64,000 nt of DNA from Enchytraeus crypticus (GCA_905160935.1 CAJHZI010000208.1:1565501-1629500), one strand, 5' to 3'. Positions 21,342 through 30,334 are shown, counted from the first letter of the stretch. The notes: a model not told the origin generated them from the letters alone. Program-made: numbers and translations.

Positions 21342-24156
21342 TGTCTTTCGTAAATTCTTAAAAGTCTTATTACTGCTTCATTTGTATACTGAACGTAATC
21401 AGCACCATCAAAGCCAACCGCTTATAGCGAACATTGTGAGCAAGACTGCCCTATGTCCCTGACATCACCAGTGAAGGAGGAAATGGAAGCTAAACCCTGC
21501 ATCATTCAATGGATATCTTGTGCCTTCTATATCTCTCTAAAATTGGTTTAATGGAGCTCGATATTGCCGTAGATGATAGCTACACTTCTTTTCTGAAAGG
21601 TTTTGTACATTGTTAATAATGCATTACTACTTGTAAGTTTTTTTTACACAAATGCTAATAGAAAATTGTGCGACCTAAAATGTCCAAATTGTTTCCTATT
21701 ACCATCTTTTACGATGCTTTTAAAAAAATAGAGGCTTGAATACTGCGCTCTTAAAGTGAATGAATACAATCAGAATATTTGTTTTCGAATTCATACAGGC
21801 GAGACACTATAACTCCGTTTTCATTTTCATTTTGTGTGATATTGCTGCTAGCGTTGAATTGAAATGACAATAAATTATTTCTAAGTTATGATATACCTAT
21901 TGTTAAATTCCTTTCAATTGTAGCAGGCCTAAGTTTTCAAAAACCTCTATGCCTATTATTTGATAATCATTGAGAAATATTCAAAACCACTATTTTACGT
22001 CGTGTTGCAAAAATTACTACAAGAGCTCTTGTAACCTTCTGACTTAGTCTTAGGCTTCATGTGTTCTTATATTTTTAAAACGAAGTGCAATGCACTAGCT
22101 GGAGCCAGTGGCGCTGTCGATAACATATTCGACTGCGGATCAGTATGTGCGGGATTCAAATCCTGGGCTCGACCGTCACTAACATTGCTTTCGAGTGAGG
22201 AAACTGACGTTAACATTAGCTTTACCAGCTCTTTATATTTCTCATGATCAGAGTTTTAAGAGAGATCCGGACGGATTAATTCTGTTTGGTGAGGACAAGT
22301 CCTGCGGTCCGGACATCGGTAAGTCATCAGGTGTCAGCAGCAGTGTCATCAGCAGCGTCAGCAGTAGTGTCATCAGCAGCCCCAGTACTGACGTACGACT
22401 TTATCGCATCGTCAGGCACGGTGAGATGCATTTATTATATTTGGTTGGAATTTTACAAAATTCGAAGCCAAATTGTACTAAATGTCAAAACACTCTAAAT
22501 CTTCAGGCAATCAAAATCTTCAGGCAATCTTAAGCATAATTATTGAACTCTTTCTGTAAAGAAGTCTAGAAGACCGATTTCGGCCATGAAACAGCCATAT
22601 ATGTTTTCTTTTTTAATAATAATAGTCTAATTGATAATAAAAGGTTTTAGTGTTGTAGTCGTCTTATTTTATATATCTAAAATTATCCTATTTAATTTAA
22701 CGTTAGTTTTACTTCTTACTGTTATATCTTTTAAGTGGCTTTCTCTGAAATTTATCTCTGTTAAAGTCATTGGTATAAACATATAAAAATGATAATCACT
22801 GCAATATTAGAATGTTGCGAGGAAAAGACAGATATAAAATTAAACGTTGGATTTGAAATTAAAGCGAAACTTTGAAGTAGAAGCTAATGAAATATAAATT
22901 CCAAATGACTCTCAATGATCCAGCAAGCAGCTCTCTACGTCTATCTCAGACGGCACACTACTACCGTTAAATCAATGCAAACCATTTTTGTAGTAGTATT
23001 TTAGTATTATTATGCAATTGAATTTTTATTTAATATTCTTTTTAAATTTTTAATCTCATTTCATGCAACAAGCATTCATTTAAATTTGCTCAATCAGTCA
23101 AAGTTTTATTTTTTATCAGGATAAAGTATTTCAAAGGGTCTTAATAATGTGTGCAAAAGGCCCCAAAAAGAACACATATCAAATGCTAATGTCAGATATG
23201 AAACAAGGCCAAACATGGATAAATAATAAAATGGCAAAAGAAAAAAGTGGGACCCATTCGTCAATATGCTTAATTTAATACAACATAATCATTGTCATTT
23301 GGTTTTGACTTTAATTTTATTTTTCTTCTCATATTAACTAAACAATAAGAAAAGGCCTAAATTTAATGTTTCTATTAGTTATAAAATACATGCAACTCTA
23401 TTAATTCTTAATATGCAATCGTTATATATCGCAGAACACTGTAAGACAGAACCTAAAGATGTTGTTGTTGCTCACCCATCTGCTGCCTCTGTATCTACAA
23501 CAGAAAAGCAGAAGCATTCCGCCCACCAATCTCCTTCCGATTCCCTGCCACCACTGAACCATCCCTCCGAACCAATCCTTCCACCTTCCTCCAGCATCGA
23601 TCCACACCACATGGAACCCCCTCCCATCCCAACAGATATCGATCTGGAGCACCTTCAGCTCCAACATGAGCTACTGGAGCGACAGCAGCAGAAAAAACTT
23701 CAGCAGAAGTTACGGCGTCAGCAGCAGCGTTTACAACAACAGCAAAAGTGGCAGACAAATGTCGACCACCGAATTTCATCGTCACGTCATAGCACTCTGT
23801 ACAGCAATGATAACGACGACGAAGGCGATGACGATGATTATGACTACAGTGGGGGCGATAAAACAATAAAAGATAATATAAAAGAAGACAATTTTGATAT
23901 CGATGTTTCCATTTCATATCCGTCCGAAAAATTTCGACCTGTTATAGACGATACGAGAAGAACTAGGATCGAGAATAATGATCTGCGGCTTCCGTTAGGT
24001 TTTGACTCTACCACTTCTGTTAGTGGTAGACTTATTCACCCGCGTCAAAGCGGCGGTAGCGGATCTGCTAGTCTAAAGCCATTCATTGTGCAATCATTTG
24101 TAAAACTGCAGACTATTTTATTTTGTGTAACATACGTCCATCGGCTGCTGCTCTAA
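10248..24156 (+). CDS. Cysteine-rich secreted/surface protein, DUF7042-7045-like, 10 exons (5' partial)
   Basis: Joining 10248-10369, 13076-13249, 14261-14370, 15121-15229, 16393-16684, 17479-17546, 18489-18560, 20915-21009, 22252-22318 and 23435-24156 gives one open frame of 609 residues plus a stop. Every junction has GT/AG ends and matching phase. Spaced cysteines recur in modules of the type C-x-A/S-W, F/Y-x-Y and CY/CF (CPFHEAYYFRYND, ECLASWKDGSETYFYARL, CVASWISDHVTYVIV). This fits the invertebrate uncharacterised family with DUF7044, DUF7043, DUF7042 and DUF7045 domains; the assignment is from memory of the pattern, not a search. The tail (about residues 370-609) is Pro/Gln-rich, then acidic, then ends in a hydrophobic stretch. 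The start codon, signal peptide and most of the first domain are missing upstream. Cellular role is unknown; extracellular location is inferred from the cysteines. Its introns are full of repeats. Confidence 0.8.
11030..11240. repeat. GCTGCTGTAGCTGAAGAATC repeat
   Basis: Four diverged copies of about 45 bp each containing agctgctgtagctgaagaat, within the first intron. Confidence 0.75.
11690..12030. repeat. (ATC)n/(GAT)n tracts around the SINE pair
   Basis: ATC/ATA repeats precede the head-to-head SINE unit, and GAT/CAT repeats follow it. A tract split by the insertion or two SINE tails would look like this. Confidence 0.85.
11775..11936 (-). mobile_element. SINE copy with a head-to-head second head
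   Basis: A minus-strand SINE (tail gttaacgtcagtttcctc at about 11785) reaches its head at 11896 and is followed at once by the first about 40 bp of another head in the opposite direction. This makes a 21-bp perfect inverted repeat (11874-11894 and 11897-11917) with a 2-bp loop. It is flanked by ATC repeats on both sides. Confidence 0.8.
12390..12620. repeat. Short tandem repeat of CAGTTAGGCCTGCTA type
   Basis: About 13 imperfect units of 11-16 bp with the core agttaggcctgct. It lies in the first intron. Confidence 0.8.
13076..13249 (+). CDS. DUF704x-like gene, exon with CPF module
   Basis: The acceptor gttgtag ends at 13075 and the donor GTGAGT begins at 13250. The peptide contains CPFHEAYYFRYNDLVHGSC and RYQLRFNHCASSALYNGR. 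The exon ends in phase 1 (G), joined by AT of the next exon to give Asp. The cysteine spacing CPF...C...C...C is typical of a module start in this family. Confidence 0.82.
13338..13487. repeat. (CT)n and (ATCT)n tract
   Basis: CT repeats, then (ATCT)n, then CT repeats, ending at a LINE 3' end fragment. Confidence 0.93.
13488..13612 (-). mobile_element. LINE 3' UTR fragment joined to (CT)n/(ATCT)n
   Basis: It begins agtgtactgcctactggcag, then gtcaatggtac, then cttccgtttttctcttc, then taaatcatctagcaatac. It is about 80% like the copy at 49.85 kb and sits right after the CT/ATCT tract (13338-13487). Confidence 0.75.
14084..14188 (+). repeat. Tandem duplicate of an intron-exon junction (decoy acceptor)
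   Basis: 14084-14188 is a diverged copy of the next about 97 bp (14189-14286). It repeats gacaacactaaacactattt, then ttttgtaacattta, then ttagatattgacacggagtg. The copy includes an acceptor AG at 14162-14163 and about 25 bp like the start of the true exon (14261). If spliced, the decoy would run into a stop. Confidence 0.75.
14261..14370 (+). CDS. DUF704x-like gene, exon with ECLASWKDG
   Basis: The acceptor catttag ends at 14260 and the donor GTAAGT begins at 14371. The peptide runs from DIDMECLASWKDGSETYFY to KYRCF. A near-copy of this intron-exon junction lies 97 bp upstream, see 14084-14188. Confidence 0.85.
14511..14732. repeat. 17-bp tandem repeat CACTTTATCACTTGTAT
   Basis: About 12 units with ATAT/GTAT variants, in the intron after the 14.3 kb exon. 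All three frames stay open through it by periodicity, which is not evidence of coding. Confidence 0.9.
15121..15229 (+). CDS. DUF704x-like gene, exon 15.1 kb
   Basis: The acceptor gactttacag ends at 15120 in phase 0. The peptide is KYEHYGSEVTMAMSADATC followed by RGLRSATDGPFLIEFTK. The donor GTTCTT at 15230 is weak at positions +3 to +5, but the phase (one base, G, plus AT gives Asp) agrees with the next exon. The motif S-x-D-A-T-C-x-G-L is characteristic of the family as I recall it. Confidence 0.82.
15668..15952. repeat. 24-bp tandem repeat GATAATATGAGTTATATATT
   Basis: About 12 units of agataatatgarttatatattt, very regular, with GAATTAT units at both ends and GAGTTAT units in the middle. 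Confidence 0.92.
16393..16684 (+). CDS. DUF704x-like gene, longest internal exon
   Basis: The acceptor atttccag ends at 16392. The peptide includes DNSGWPGPSCSYPDWLKG, WRDLSGEFVYSVDE, an acidic then basic polar insert (SESGEDESSDGRHSRRGRN) and ERYSVQMRCRHSTRI. The donor GTATCC begins at 16685. It ends with TG, which T of the next exon completes to Cys (ILNC-NSQYQC). The polar insert probably forms a flexible loop. Confidence 0.82.
17479..17546 (+). CDS. DUF704x-like gene, exon 17.5 kb
   Basis: The acceptor tttttttcag ends at 17478 and the donor GTAAGA begins at 17547. The peptide is NSQYQCIRFKKLSERDVVLL followed by YR. The exon ends with one base (G), completed to Gly by GA of the next exon. 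The QC-x-R-F...R-D-V-V pattern matches the family. Confidence 0.83.
17703..17772. repeat. 15-bp tandem repeat GTTAGACTAGTCGTA
   Basis: Four near-exact copies. ACTAGT within it is palindromic. Confidence 0.9.
18425..18470. repeat. (TTAA)n tract just before an exon
   Basis: Ten TTAA units about 20 bp before the acceptor of the 18.5 kb exon. Confidence 0.9.
18489..18560 (+). CDS. DUF704x-like gene, exon 18.5 kb
   Basis: The acceptor tatttcag ends at 18488 and the donor GTAAGA begins at 18561. The peptide is GNMVDHDSHIHCVTEQSESA followed by QLLI. It ends in phase 1 (A). Joining it directly to the exon at 22252 hits stop codons in every acceptor choice tried, which pointed to a further exon, found at 20915. 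Confidence 0.8.
18598..18975. repeat. (AAT)n tracts and a copy of repeat D
   Basis: (AAT)n at 18598-18652, 18808-18852 and 18940-18975. Between the first two lies repeat D (actcaacattggctgctcgg, gtccataggcatagatcat, tctggatcaacagg), also at 19303-19375. Confidence 0.8.
19303..20230. repeat. Repeat D with an expanded 28-bp minisatellite, split by a LINE
   Basis: The body at 19303-19375 matches 18665-18740. Its one 28-bp segment (acattcacacataaacacat) is expanded here to about 10 units at 19386-19655 plus 3 at 20113-20205. The LINE copy at 19655-20112 sits inside the array. The end (gggcacgtagcctacataac) matches 18770-18790. Confidence 0.78.
19655..20112 (-). mobile_element. CR1/L2-like LINE 3' end, second copy
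   Basis: On the minus strand it encodes YGKPSYLSDLLSIYQPSRSL, then FMFSASTIWNSLPQDLRS, then FLGKLKTHLFTP and a stop (about 20095-19850). This is the usual LINE C terminus. A 3' UTR follows, ending in the tail GACGTTAAATTCTTATTGAT and (TTGA)n. It is about 90% like the copy at 49.7-51.1 kb. It sits inside a 28-bp minisatellite array. Confidence 0.85.
20915..21009 (+). CDS. DUF704x-like gene, hidden exon CVASW
   Basis: The acceptor attcgttag ends at 20914 and the donor GTATGT begins at 21010. Reading from AG|GT gives (A)GT = Ser, then LSLQCVASWISDHVTYVIV, then DVTCY at phase 0. The next exon then reads on as SFKRDPDG. Motif (C-x-x-S-W...TY-x-I-V...TCY) and both phases agree with the neighbouring exons. 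It lies just upstream of a (CT)n block. Confidence 0.8.
21055..21345. repeat. CT-rich and (GT)n block
   Basis: Long interrupted CT tract with a short GA hairpin partner (ctttcccaggaaagagaaag near 21250) and (TG)n at 21325-21343. It follows the 20.9 kb exon directly. Confidence 0.9.
22098..22224 (+). mobile_element. tRNA-headed SINE, copy in DUF704x-like intron
   Basis: The head GGAGCCAGTGGCGCTGTC contains an A-box-like segment, and GGATTCAAATCC (22152-22163) is a good B box. The 3' part CACTAACATTGCTTTCGAGT followed by GAGGAAACTGACGTTAAC matches the LINE tail. This is the clearest copy and is close to the next exon. Confidence 0.85.
22252..22318 (+). CDS. DUF704x-like gene, exon 22.3 kb
   Basis: The acceptor catgatcag ends at 22251 and the donor GTAAGT begins at 22319. 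The peptide is SFKRDPDGLILFGEDKSCGP followed by DI. A tRNA-derived SINE ends only about 25 bp upstream of the acceptor. Confidence 0.82.
23435..24156 (+). CDS. DUF704x-like gene, terminal exon: Pro/Gln/Asp-rich tail
   Basis: The acceptor atatatcgcag ends at 23434; G of the prior exon plus AA gives Glu. After EHCKTEPKD the chain is Pro-rich (about 23520-23640), Gln-rich with heptad-like character (about 23640-23760) and acidic (DNDDEGDDDDYDYSGG near 23805-23855). It ends in a small-residue patch (GGSGSAS) followed by the hydrophobic tail KPFIVQSFVKLQTILFCVTY. The small-residue patch plus C-terminal hydrophobic end could be a GPI-attachment signal or a weak membrane anchor; this is inference. 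The stop codon is at 24154-24156. Confidence 0.75.
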
Positions 24157-24339
24157 TCGTATAGCTTAATTTCTTTTGTTACGTTAGTTGTGATTGGTAT
24201 ATACCTATTGTCCAATGGGATCTGTTGTATGATAGACAATCTTTTTATTTTTTTAAATGGCTCAGGCAGTCTTTTATAAGGAAGAGACTGAGATATTGGG
24301 CAAGCATTCGCAAATTTTGTTTAATTTTGGAGTCATAGC

Positions 24340-24345
24340 AATAAA
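24340..24345 (+). terminator. Candidate polyadenylation signal
   Basis: AATAAA lies 184 bp after the stop codon of the DUF704x-like gene and is followed by TG-rich sequence (atgtatgtagg). Such hexamers are common in AT-rich DNA, so this is only a candidate. Confidence 0.3.
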
Positions 24346-25313
24346 ATGTATGTAGGCCCCTATACGGTGGTCCATAAATACAAAAACTTTTGAACGCTTA
24401 TAACTGAGACAGCATTTAATAAAAGAACGTAATAAGTCACACAATATAGAATTAAAATAAGTAAGCATTCAACTTGGCTCTGTTGTAATATTGTATGATT
24501 CTATATAATGATAATTATAATTTAAAGATATTTAAAAGCAGGTGTGGCGGTTATTTGTACAACACCAGGATTAATTGATATTGAATGTAATTAAAGGAGC
24601 TTATCGCATTTATAGTGTTGCTTCCATTTTACAATTTTCAAAATTGAGCCCAATAAACTTCACATTTTTCTTGTTAGGAAACCTAATTTGCAAATCTATA
24701 GTCTCATGATCTTGCGAAAATTAAAATTAATGTACAAAATATTTAGTCTAATACTCAAATCTCAAAAAAATATTTTCTAACAAAAGAAAACGCGTATGCT
24801 TACAGTTTTTAGAAGAATCAATTGTCGACTGCTCTTAATAAATTTTCAGACTTCTAATACAAATATTTGGCTAAGATATACACCGTTATATGCAATCAAT
24901 AAGTTAAAATTCGAAATATTTTAGTATGCGTATTTGCATGTATATTATATAGCATATACCGTCTCACTTACCCATTTGCCTGAGTCATTATTCTCCTGAA
25001 TTCAGAAATCCCATCTATGCATTTCGTTTGTTTATTTTGTGAGAGCAAGTTGAATGTAAAGAGACTACAACTGCAACATTCCAAACTATTTCGGTGCTTC
25101 CTGGAATATTTTTAACATTAAATGTAAATAACAGTCGATATTATTTTGCATGTCGTCCATGTTATGTTATTCGAGTTATATTTTGATCGCTCACTTTACT
25201 GAATCGTGCACTTGCATGTGTATAATCTGCTATTTGTTTAATTTTAATTTAATTATGATCGAATGACATGTATTACTTATTCTTTTAATCAGTACGTTTA
25301 TTGCTAAAACAAT

Positions 25314-25565
25314 ATAAATTAATAAAATTATTCTCAGGATATTGTGCAGAAGTTTGCTTCGGGTGCTGGAAAGGATCTTCACAAGAAACTCGTGGAATAT
25401 GGAAATCATGCTAAAAACTGGGTGTATGACTGGTGGGAACAGTTTGCCTATCTAAGCCTGTCTTTATAGTTGACATTATAGTTTATACATAAATGTTACC
25501 TAGAAATAAATTAATAAAATTATTATCAAAAAGTTGAAATAATGAAATAAATTAATAAAATTATT
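25314..25565. repeat. Three 19-bp direct repeats around the acyltransferase-like exon
   Basis: The 19-mer ATAAATTAATAAAATTATT occurs at 25314-25332 (just before the exon acceptor), 25506-25524 and 25547-25565. The last two are part of a 41-bp tandem duplication. Confidence 0.85.
25338..25459 (+). pseudogene. Isolated exon resembling carnitine/choline acyltransferase
   Basis: After the acceptor attattctcag the frame reads DIVQKFASGAGKDLHKKLVE, then HAKNWVYDWWEQFAYL. The NW-x-x-x-WW-x-x-x-AYL pattern is the N-terminal signature of carnitine O-acyltransferases (CRAT/CROT/CPT), enzymes that move acyl groups between CoA and carnitine. Only a weak donor (GTCTTT at 25460) and an early stop at 25467 follow, and no other exon of the family was found nearby. 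It is probably an exon fragment or pseudogene, but could be one exon of a gene with very long introns. Confidence 0.5.
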
Positions 25566-26553
25566 ATCAAAAAGTTTACTATCGCCGTATCAAAGATTAG
25601 ATAAGTTATGCTAATGATAAATATAAAGGTAGTAGGCCTAAATTTTGTTGTAAGTTAATTCACCCAAAACTTGCAAACATGTGTGTTGTGTGTCTAGAAA
25701 TTGTATATATGCAATTACAATGTATATAATATACATTATCTGCCCTAACTGTTTTTTATTCTTCAGAATGTTCATTACTTGATTTCTTTTAGCACCTGAT
25801 AATATTAATTATACAAAATTAAATATGCCTTTATTCATATTTATATATAAAAGTTTTGAACAAGTTTGCTCATATATTATGATATTAACTATTAAAAATC
25901 ATCCTATATTTGGCTTTCTTACTGCATTAAATCCATTTTAAAGGACATTTATTGTTCTAATGTAACACTATACTGAATGTAGCGAGACGTCACAATTGCT
26001 GAAGACGCAATGTTAAGTTTGCATAGTCTATCAATAAATAAATACTGGAATCCTCGAGCTACCGCTAAATTACTAATGCACATACGAACAACTCTTTTAA
26101 TGTAATATATTCATATTACTATGCATACCAACGACTCCTAATGCAATCTCTTAATATTAACACACATACAAACAACTCCTAATGCAATCTCTTAATATTA
26201 ACACACATACAAACAACTCCTAATGCAATCTCTTAATGTTAATACACATGGTTCATACATTGCATTAACTTCAGTCAGATTTGAGAATATTAATAATTTA
26301 TTTTTTGTAGGTACTTGTATATTTGGTACGAATTAACAAAGAATTTTGCTTTATATACTATCTTTGGGCTTTAACATTTGTAATTATAGTGCACAAACAT
26401 ATAAGTCAAGCACAATTGAGTCTTTATCGCAGAATGAACAATATGTACCTGTACACTTCATTACGTATATATTATATTTATATTACAGGCATATTACATC
26501 GGATACATTAATCAACATTATAGTTTATACATAAATGTTACCTAGAAATAAAT
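25473..26553. repeat. 39-bp exact direct repeat pair about 1 kb apart
   Basis: A 39-bp sequence beginning ACATTATAGTTTATAC occurs exactly at 25473-25511 and 26515-26553. Between them lies AT-rich DNA with a 40-bp tandem repeat and no gene that I can see. Confidence 0.8.
26125..26240. repeat. 40-bp tandem repeat
   Basis: Three copies of a unit containing cctaatgcaatctcttaata and acacacatacaaacaact. Confidence 0.88.
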
Positions 26554-26561
26554 ATTTTAAT

Positions 26562-26622
26562 AATAGTAATAATAATAATGAAGGTTTAACATCCGTTTCC
26601 TCATCCAAATGTCAGGGACATC
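26562..26622 (-). mobile_element. Short LINE/SINE tail with (AAT)n end
   Basis: The order AATAATAATG, then AAGGTTTAACATCCGTTTCC, then AATGTCAGGGACATC is the reverse of the shared tail. Confidence 0.65.
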
Positions 26623-26883
26623 AACTGTGCGTGTAAATATAAATAATAACCCTTAATTAATTAAATATTTGTTAATCAAATTTATTACAAATAGCTAACT
26701 CTTGCCAAAGTGGATTTATTGTCGTATTGTAACATAATTGTAAAATTAAATTTTCGTGTTAATATTATTTAAATAACGGCTAGCGGCCTTAAATAGCACA
26801 AAATTTATACAGCATAATGTTTACTTCACTGCATATGAGTTCTTGTAAAAATTCCATACATGTATTAACGATACAGGCATAGT

Positions 26884-26995
26884 CTCTCTCTAAAAGCAAA
26901 TGCCCATTGGCAGGTCCATGGCATATCAACTAGTTATCCAGCATCCCAAGTCTCGGTCTTCCTCTAACCTTTTCTCCTTCCATGCTTCTTTACAG
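26884..26995 (-). mobile_element. LINE 3' UTR fragment
   Basis: It holds cccattggcaggtccatgg, then ccaagtctcggtcttcc, then ttttctccttccatgc. This matches the LINE 3' end at 49860-50000. Confidence 0.65.
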
Positions 26996-27483
26996 TGAAT
27001 TATTAAATTTGTAGTAAACTACAGAATTAATTAGCAAAGATAAGCTGCAAATTCCATGTGTGAATTTGTACTAAAAACTGAATTTCATCAGAATTTGATA
27101 TAGAAATTATAATAGGTAAGATAGGAAAGAAGCTTATTCCATTCATTTCTCTGTTCTATAAGCCAGCTAGTGTCATAATAACATAAGGTTAGTCTTTCCA
27201 CTAATTCTGCCTGTACGTAGGTGACCGAGTGGTCTCATTCTTTGATGGGCTGTATTCTTTATTTCTTATCAAAATTGAAAATCTTGTAGTTATGGATAGA
27301 AGTTTAACTAAAGTCGGTTATATTCTAATCATCGTCAAATCCCTAACTGGAAGGTATAGAAGAACTGACAGAATTGATAAGTGCATGACGTGCATTACAT
27401 GGGATAGCTTAATGCGTTCTCCTAAAGGCAAATTATTAAACATATTAAGAGAGATAGACAGAGAGAGAAAGAGAGAGAGAGAG

Positions 27484-27652
27484 AGAAATCAATCAATAAT
27501 AAGAAGTTAATGTCCGGTTCCTGGCCATTAGAGAGTGTCAGTGACGTCTCAAGCAGACTCTGCATCAACAGACGCCAACGCACGATGGCAACTGAGCATA
27601 CAAAGATCAAAGAGAAAGCTAGATCAAAACAGTGCAAGTTCAAGATCCAGTT
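27484..27652 (-). mobile_element. CR1/L2-like LINE 3' UTR fragment
   Basis: It matches the 3' UTR of the copies at 19.7 kb and 49.7 kb (gtccggttcctgg, gacgtctcaagcagactc, gatcaaaacagtgcaag). It starts at an AATCAATC tail next to a (GA)n tract and is truncated at ccag. Confidence 0.75.
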
Positions 27653-30334
27653 TTTTGACAGTATTAATCAAGTGCTTAACATTCTCAAATAATTACTTCC
27701 AGTCGCAAAAGTCTTTCTAGTCTGTCTAGATTTGTTCTCGCTTGCGTCGATATAAAGCATAGTACTTGTGTATACAAGTACAGTATATAATACACGTATG
27801 AATTTCATTACATGTAGATGGACACTCAGACTCTTTACAAGGATCCAATCAGGTTTGATGTTAAACTATGACAAACTAATTAATTTTATGAACACATCTA
27901 TGGCAATACATTCTCGACACTGCAAGTCAAATTTCATCTATTAAAAATTATTCTTCTGATCTTTTTCACCGCAATGCATGAATGCTGCAGTAAAAACTAC
28001 AAAATAATTTGCTTTAAATTGTTCTAGCAAATTTTCTCAGAATCCACGCAATGCTCAAAATCCAACGGTCAGAAATTTCACTATGTCACATTTGATGTCC
28101 TTCAAGTCACCTCAATAAATGTCTGGGACGCTGCAAGGAAATATCAAACAGACGCAAGTTTCTTCTAGAAATAGTATCTACATATAGATTCTTAAAACGA
28201 TTTTTCGTAAAGGATAGTAATACACAAAATTCCAATAATTCTTTACAATTGCGCGAGGAAAGGTTATCTCAGTCCTTATCATTGATAGCGACAATAGCGT
28301 CAATATAGGCCTATCTACAATCTAAATGTATATTTAGCCTGAACAGAATTTTATGCACTGAATGCGTTCGATGATTTCTAGTTAAAAGAGAAAGAAAAGA
28401 AGTTTTAACTTCTAAAATATTCCGGGAAATTGCAATAAACCTCTGTCTGTCGTAGACACTTTTTAAAAATAAACTTGACGATGGAAAGGTGATCCGGGTA
28501 CTTCCGTTCTGTCTGTCTGATATGGAAAATCTGAACCGTTACGTCATTTATTGTCAATAATCTCTAAGGTTGTCCGTAGACAAGTGCGGAATTTGTGTGA
28601 CAGAAAGCTCATCCAAATTCCGGACCCTCCCACGCTTTAGTGCCTTCAGATGTACGCTTTCAGTATCAAGGATCATATATTGACTGGCTCGAACATGGTA
28701 TTGTGTTTATGCAATTTGAACAATAATTTAAATCAAGCTAAACCGATAACGCTATCAGGTAGGTGTGATTACGGATCAGTACATAGAGAGTTCGAATTTT
28801 ACACTAGCTTGCCACAGACATGCTTTCAGGATAGTAATCTGATGTTAAACTAGGATATAACCTATTCAATCTTTAAAATACATATTCTTGTTTGTTGTTC
28901 CTCTTCTCTCTTAGAAGTATTCTGAAGAAACACAGTAAATGCGGAGTTACGCCGTAATCTATTAATCAAGAGGATATAAATCAAAACTTCGGACAGATTT
29001 CGCAGTAAAATGAATTTTTTTAGTGGTAATGATGGAAACAGTGAACTTTCGAAAGTTATATTAAACGCACTCAAATCTATTTCGTTTTTTTTAAAATTCA
29101 AATATTTAAAGAAACAACGACATGCTGGAAAACCAAACTGTGGAATGCAACGGCGGATGGGAAATCAGTTTCAACCTTTGCGACGACAGCTTAAATAGTA
29201 TTCCTGGAGTAACCTATCCGACCTTCACTAAATTTCAGGAATGACACAGATAAGCCGGTGCTGAAGTCTAGCTCTTATAGCTTTAAAGTCTGTTAAAACA
29301 TTCATCTGAGCGCGAAATGTAATGGTGTTTTCATAACAGAAGTAATAAAATCTATATGCATGTATAGTGTGAGACGAACTTTTAGTCTAAATGAAACTAC
29401 TGTGATCAATCATATAAATTTGAAGTATCAATCAATATGAATGGTTTAAAGTGAACATTTCTGAAGTCTAATTCATTCCTCATGAACCCGGCCTATGCAA
29501 CAAAAAAGTAAACCAGCCTAGCCCGCGTTGACCAGAACTGTAGGCCAGGGGCTACAGTTCGTCAAATTCGTATGGCTTTACTTTTTAAAGAATGCATGGA
29601 CACAATTACATCAAATATATAATAATTTTGTAATAACAATAATTATTTTTTTAAACTTAATACGTACTTTTTACTCGAATTATATTTAAAAACAAGGAAG
29701 AGCTTGAACTGAGTTCAAGCAAATATACATATATGTGGGAGGATATTCAAAGCATTATATGACTATCAAACTATTCTATCCGTGTAGAATCCATTAATTT
29801 ATAATAAAACTTCAGTTGCCTCATTGAGGATGAAATTGGTATCAGAGAGTTTCAACTTAATATAGAACTACAAAACGGACCTCCAATATTTCAACGTTGT
29901 ATCACTTTCTTTATTTAACGAGAGAAAGAAACATCATGGAAAAAGTCCAAAAACGTTTCAGGATCAATTATATATAATGAAAACATTGTTGAATCCTTCC
30001 ATAGAAAGTGCAATCTAAAGTAAAGACAAGAAAATTTGTATACTTTTTTCATTTATCCTGAATACTAATTTTCAGGATCACTGATATTTGTATATTGAAA
30101 AAAATGATCCTTCAATTGAAAGTGGTATCAAGAGAACAGAAAATTAATTTTAAAAATAGAGAATGTGAAAACCAGAGATGGGAATTTTCTAAAGATCATC
30201 ATCATCTTCTTCTTTTTCTTTCCTTTATTCCCAGTCCAACTAGGTTCGAGATAGGGTATATCTTCTCCACTCGTCTCTTTCCTATTTCATATCATCTGTA
30301 AATCCCCTATTATCTCTTCCACTAGTTTTATAAA

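Larger units (their letters stand above)
26640..28740. other. Intergenic; only repeat fragments
   Basis: Apart from the LINE ends at 26.9 and 27.5 kb I see no gene. A tRNA-like word (gtgaccgagtggtctcattc) is at 27221-27240. Confidence 0.5.

Noticed and set aside
21202-21462. 86-codon frame next to the hidden exon
   Set aside because: Ser-Leu and Val-Cys repeats from CT and GT tracts.
22098-22224. Functional tRNA gene
   Set aside because: A and B boxes are present, but there is no folded acceptor stem or anticodon arm, and related copies occur with a LINE-type tail; it is a SINE.
18560-22252. Direct splice from the 18.5 kb exon to the 22.3 kb exon
   Set aside because: All acceptor choices gave a stop or wrong frame. 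The exon at 20915-21009 resolves both phases.
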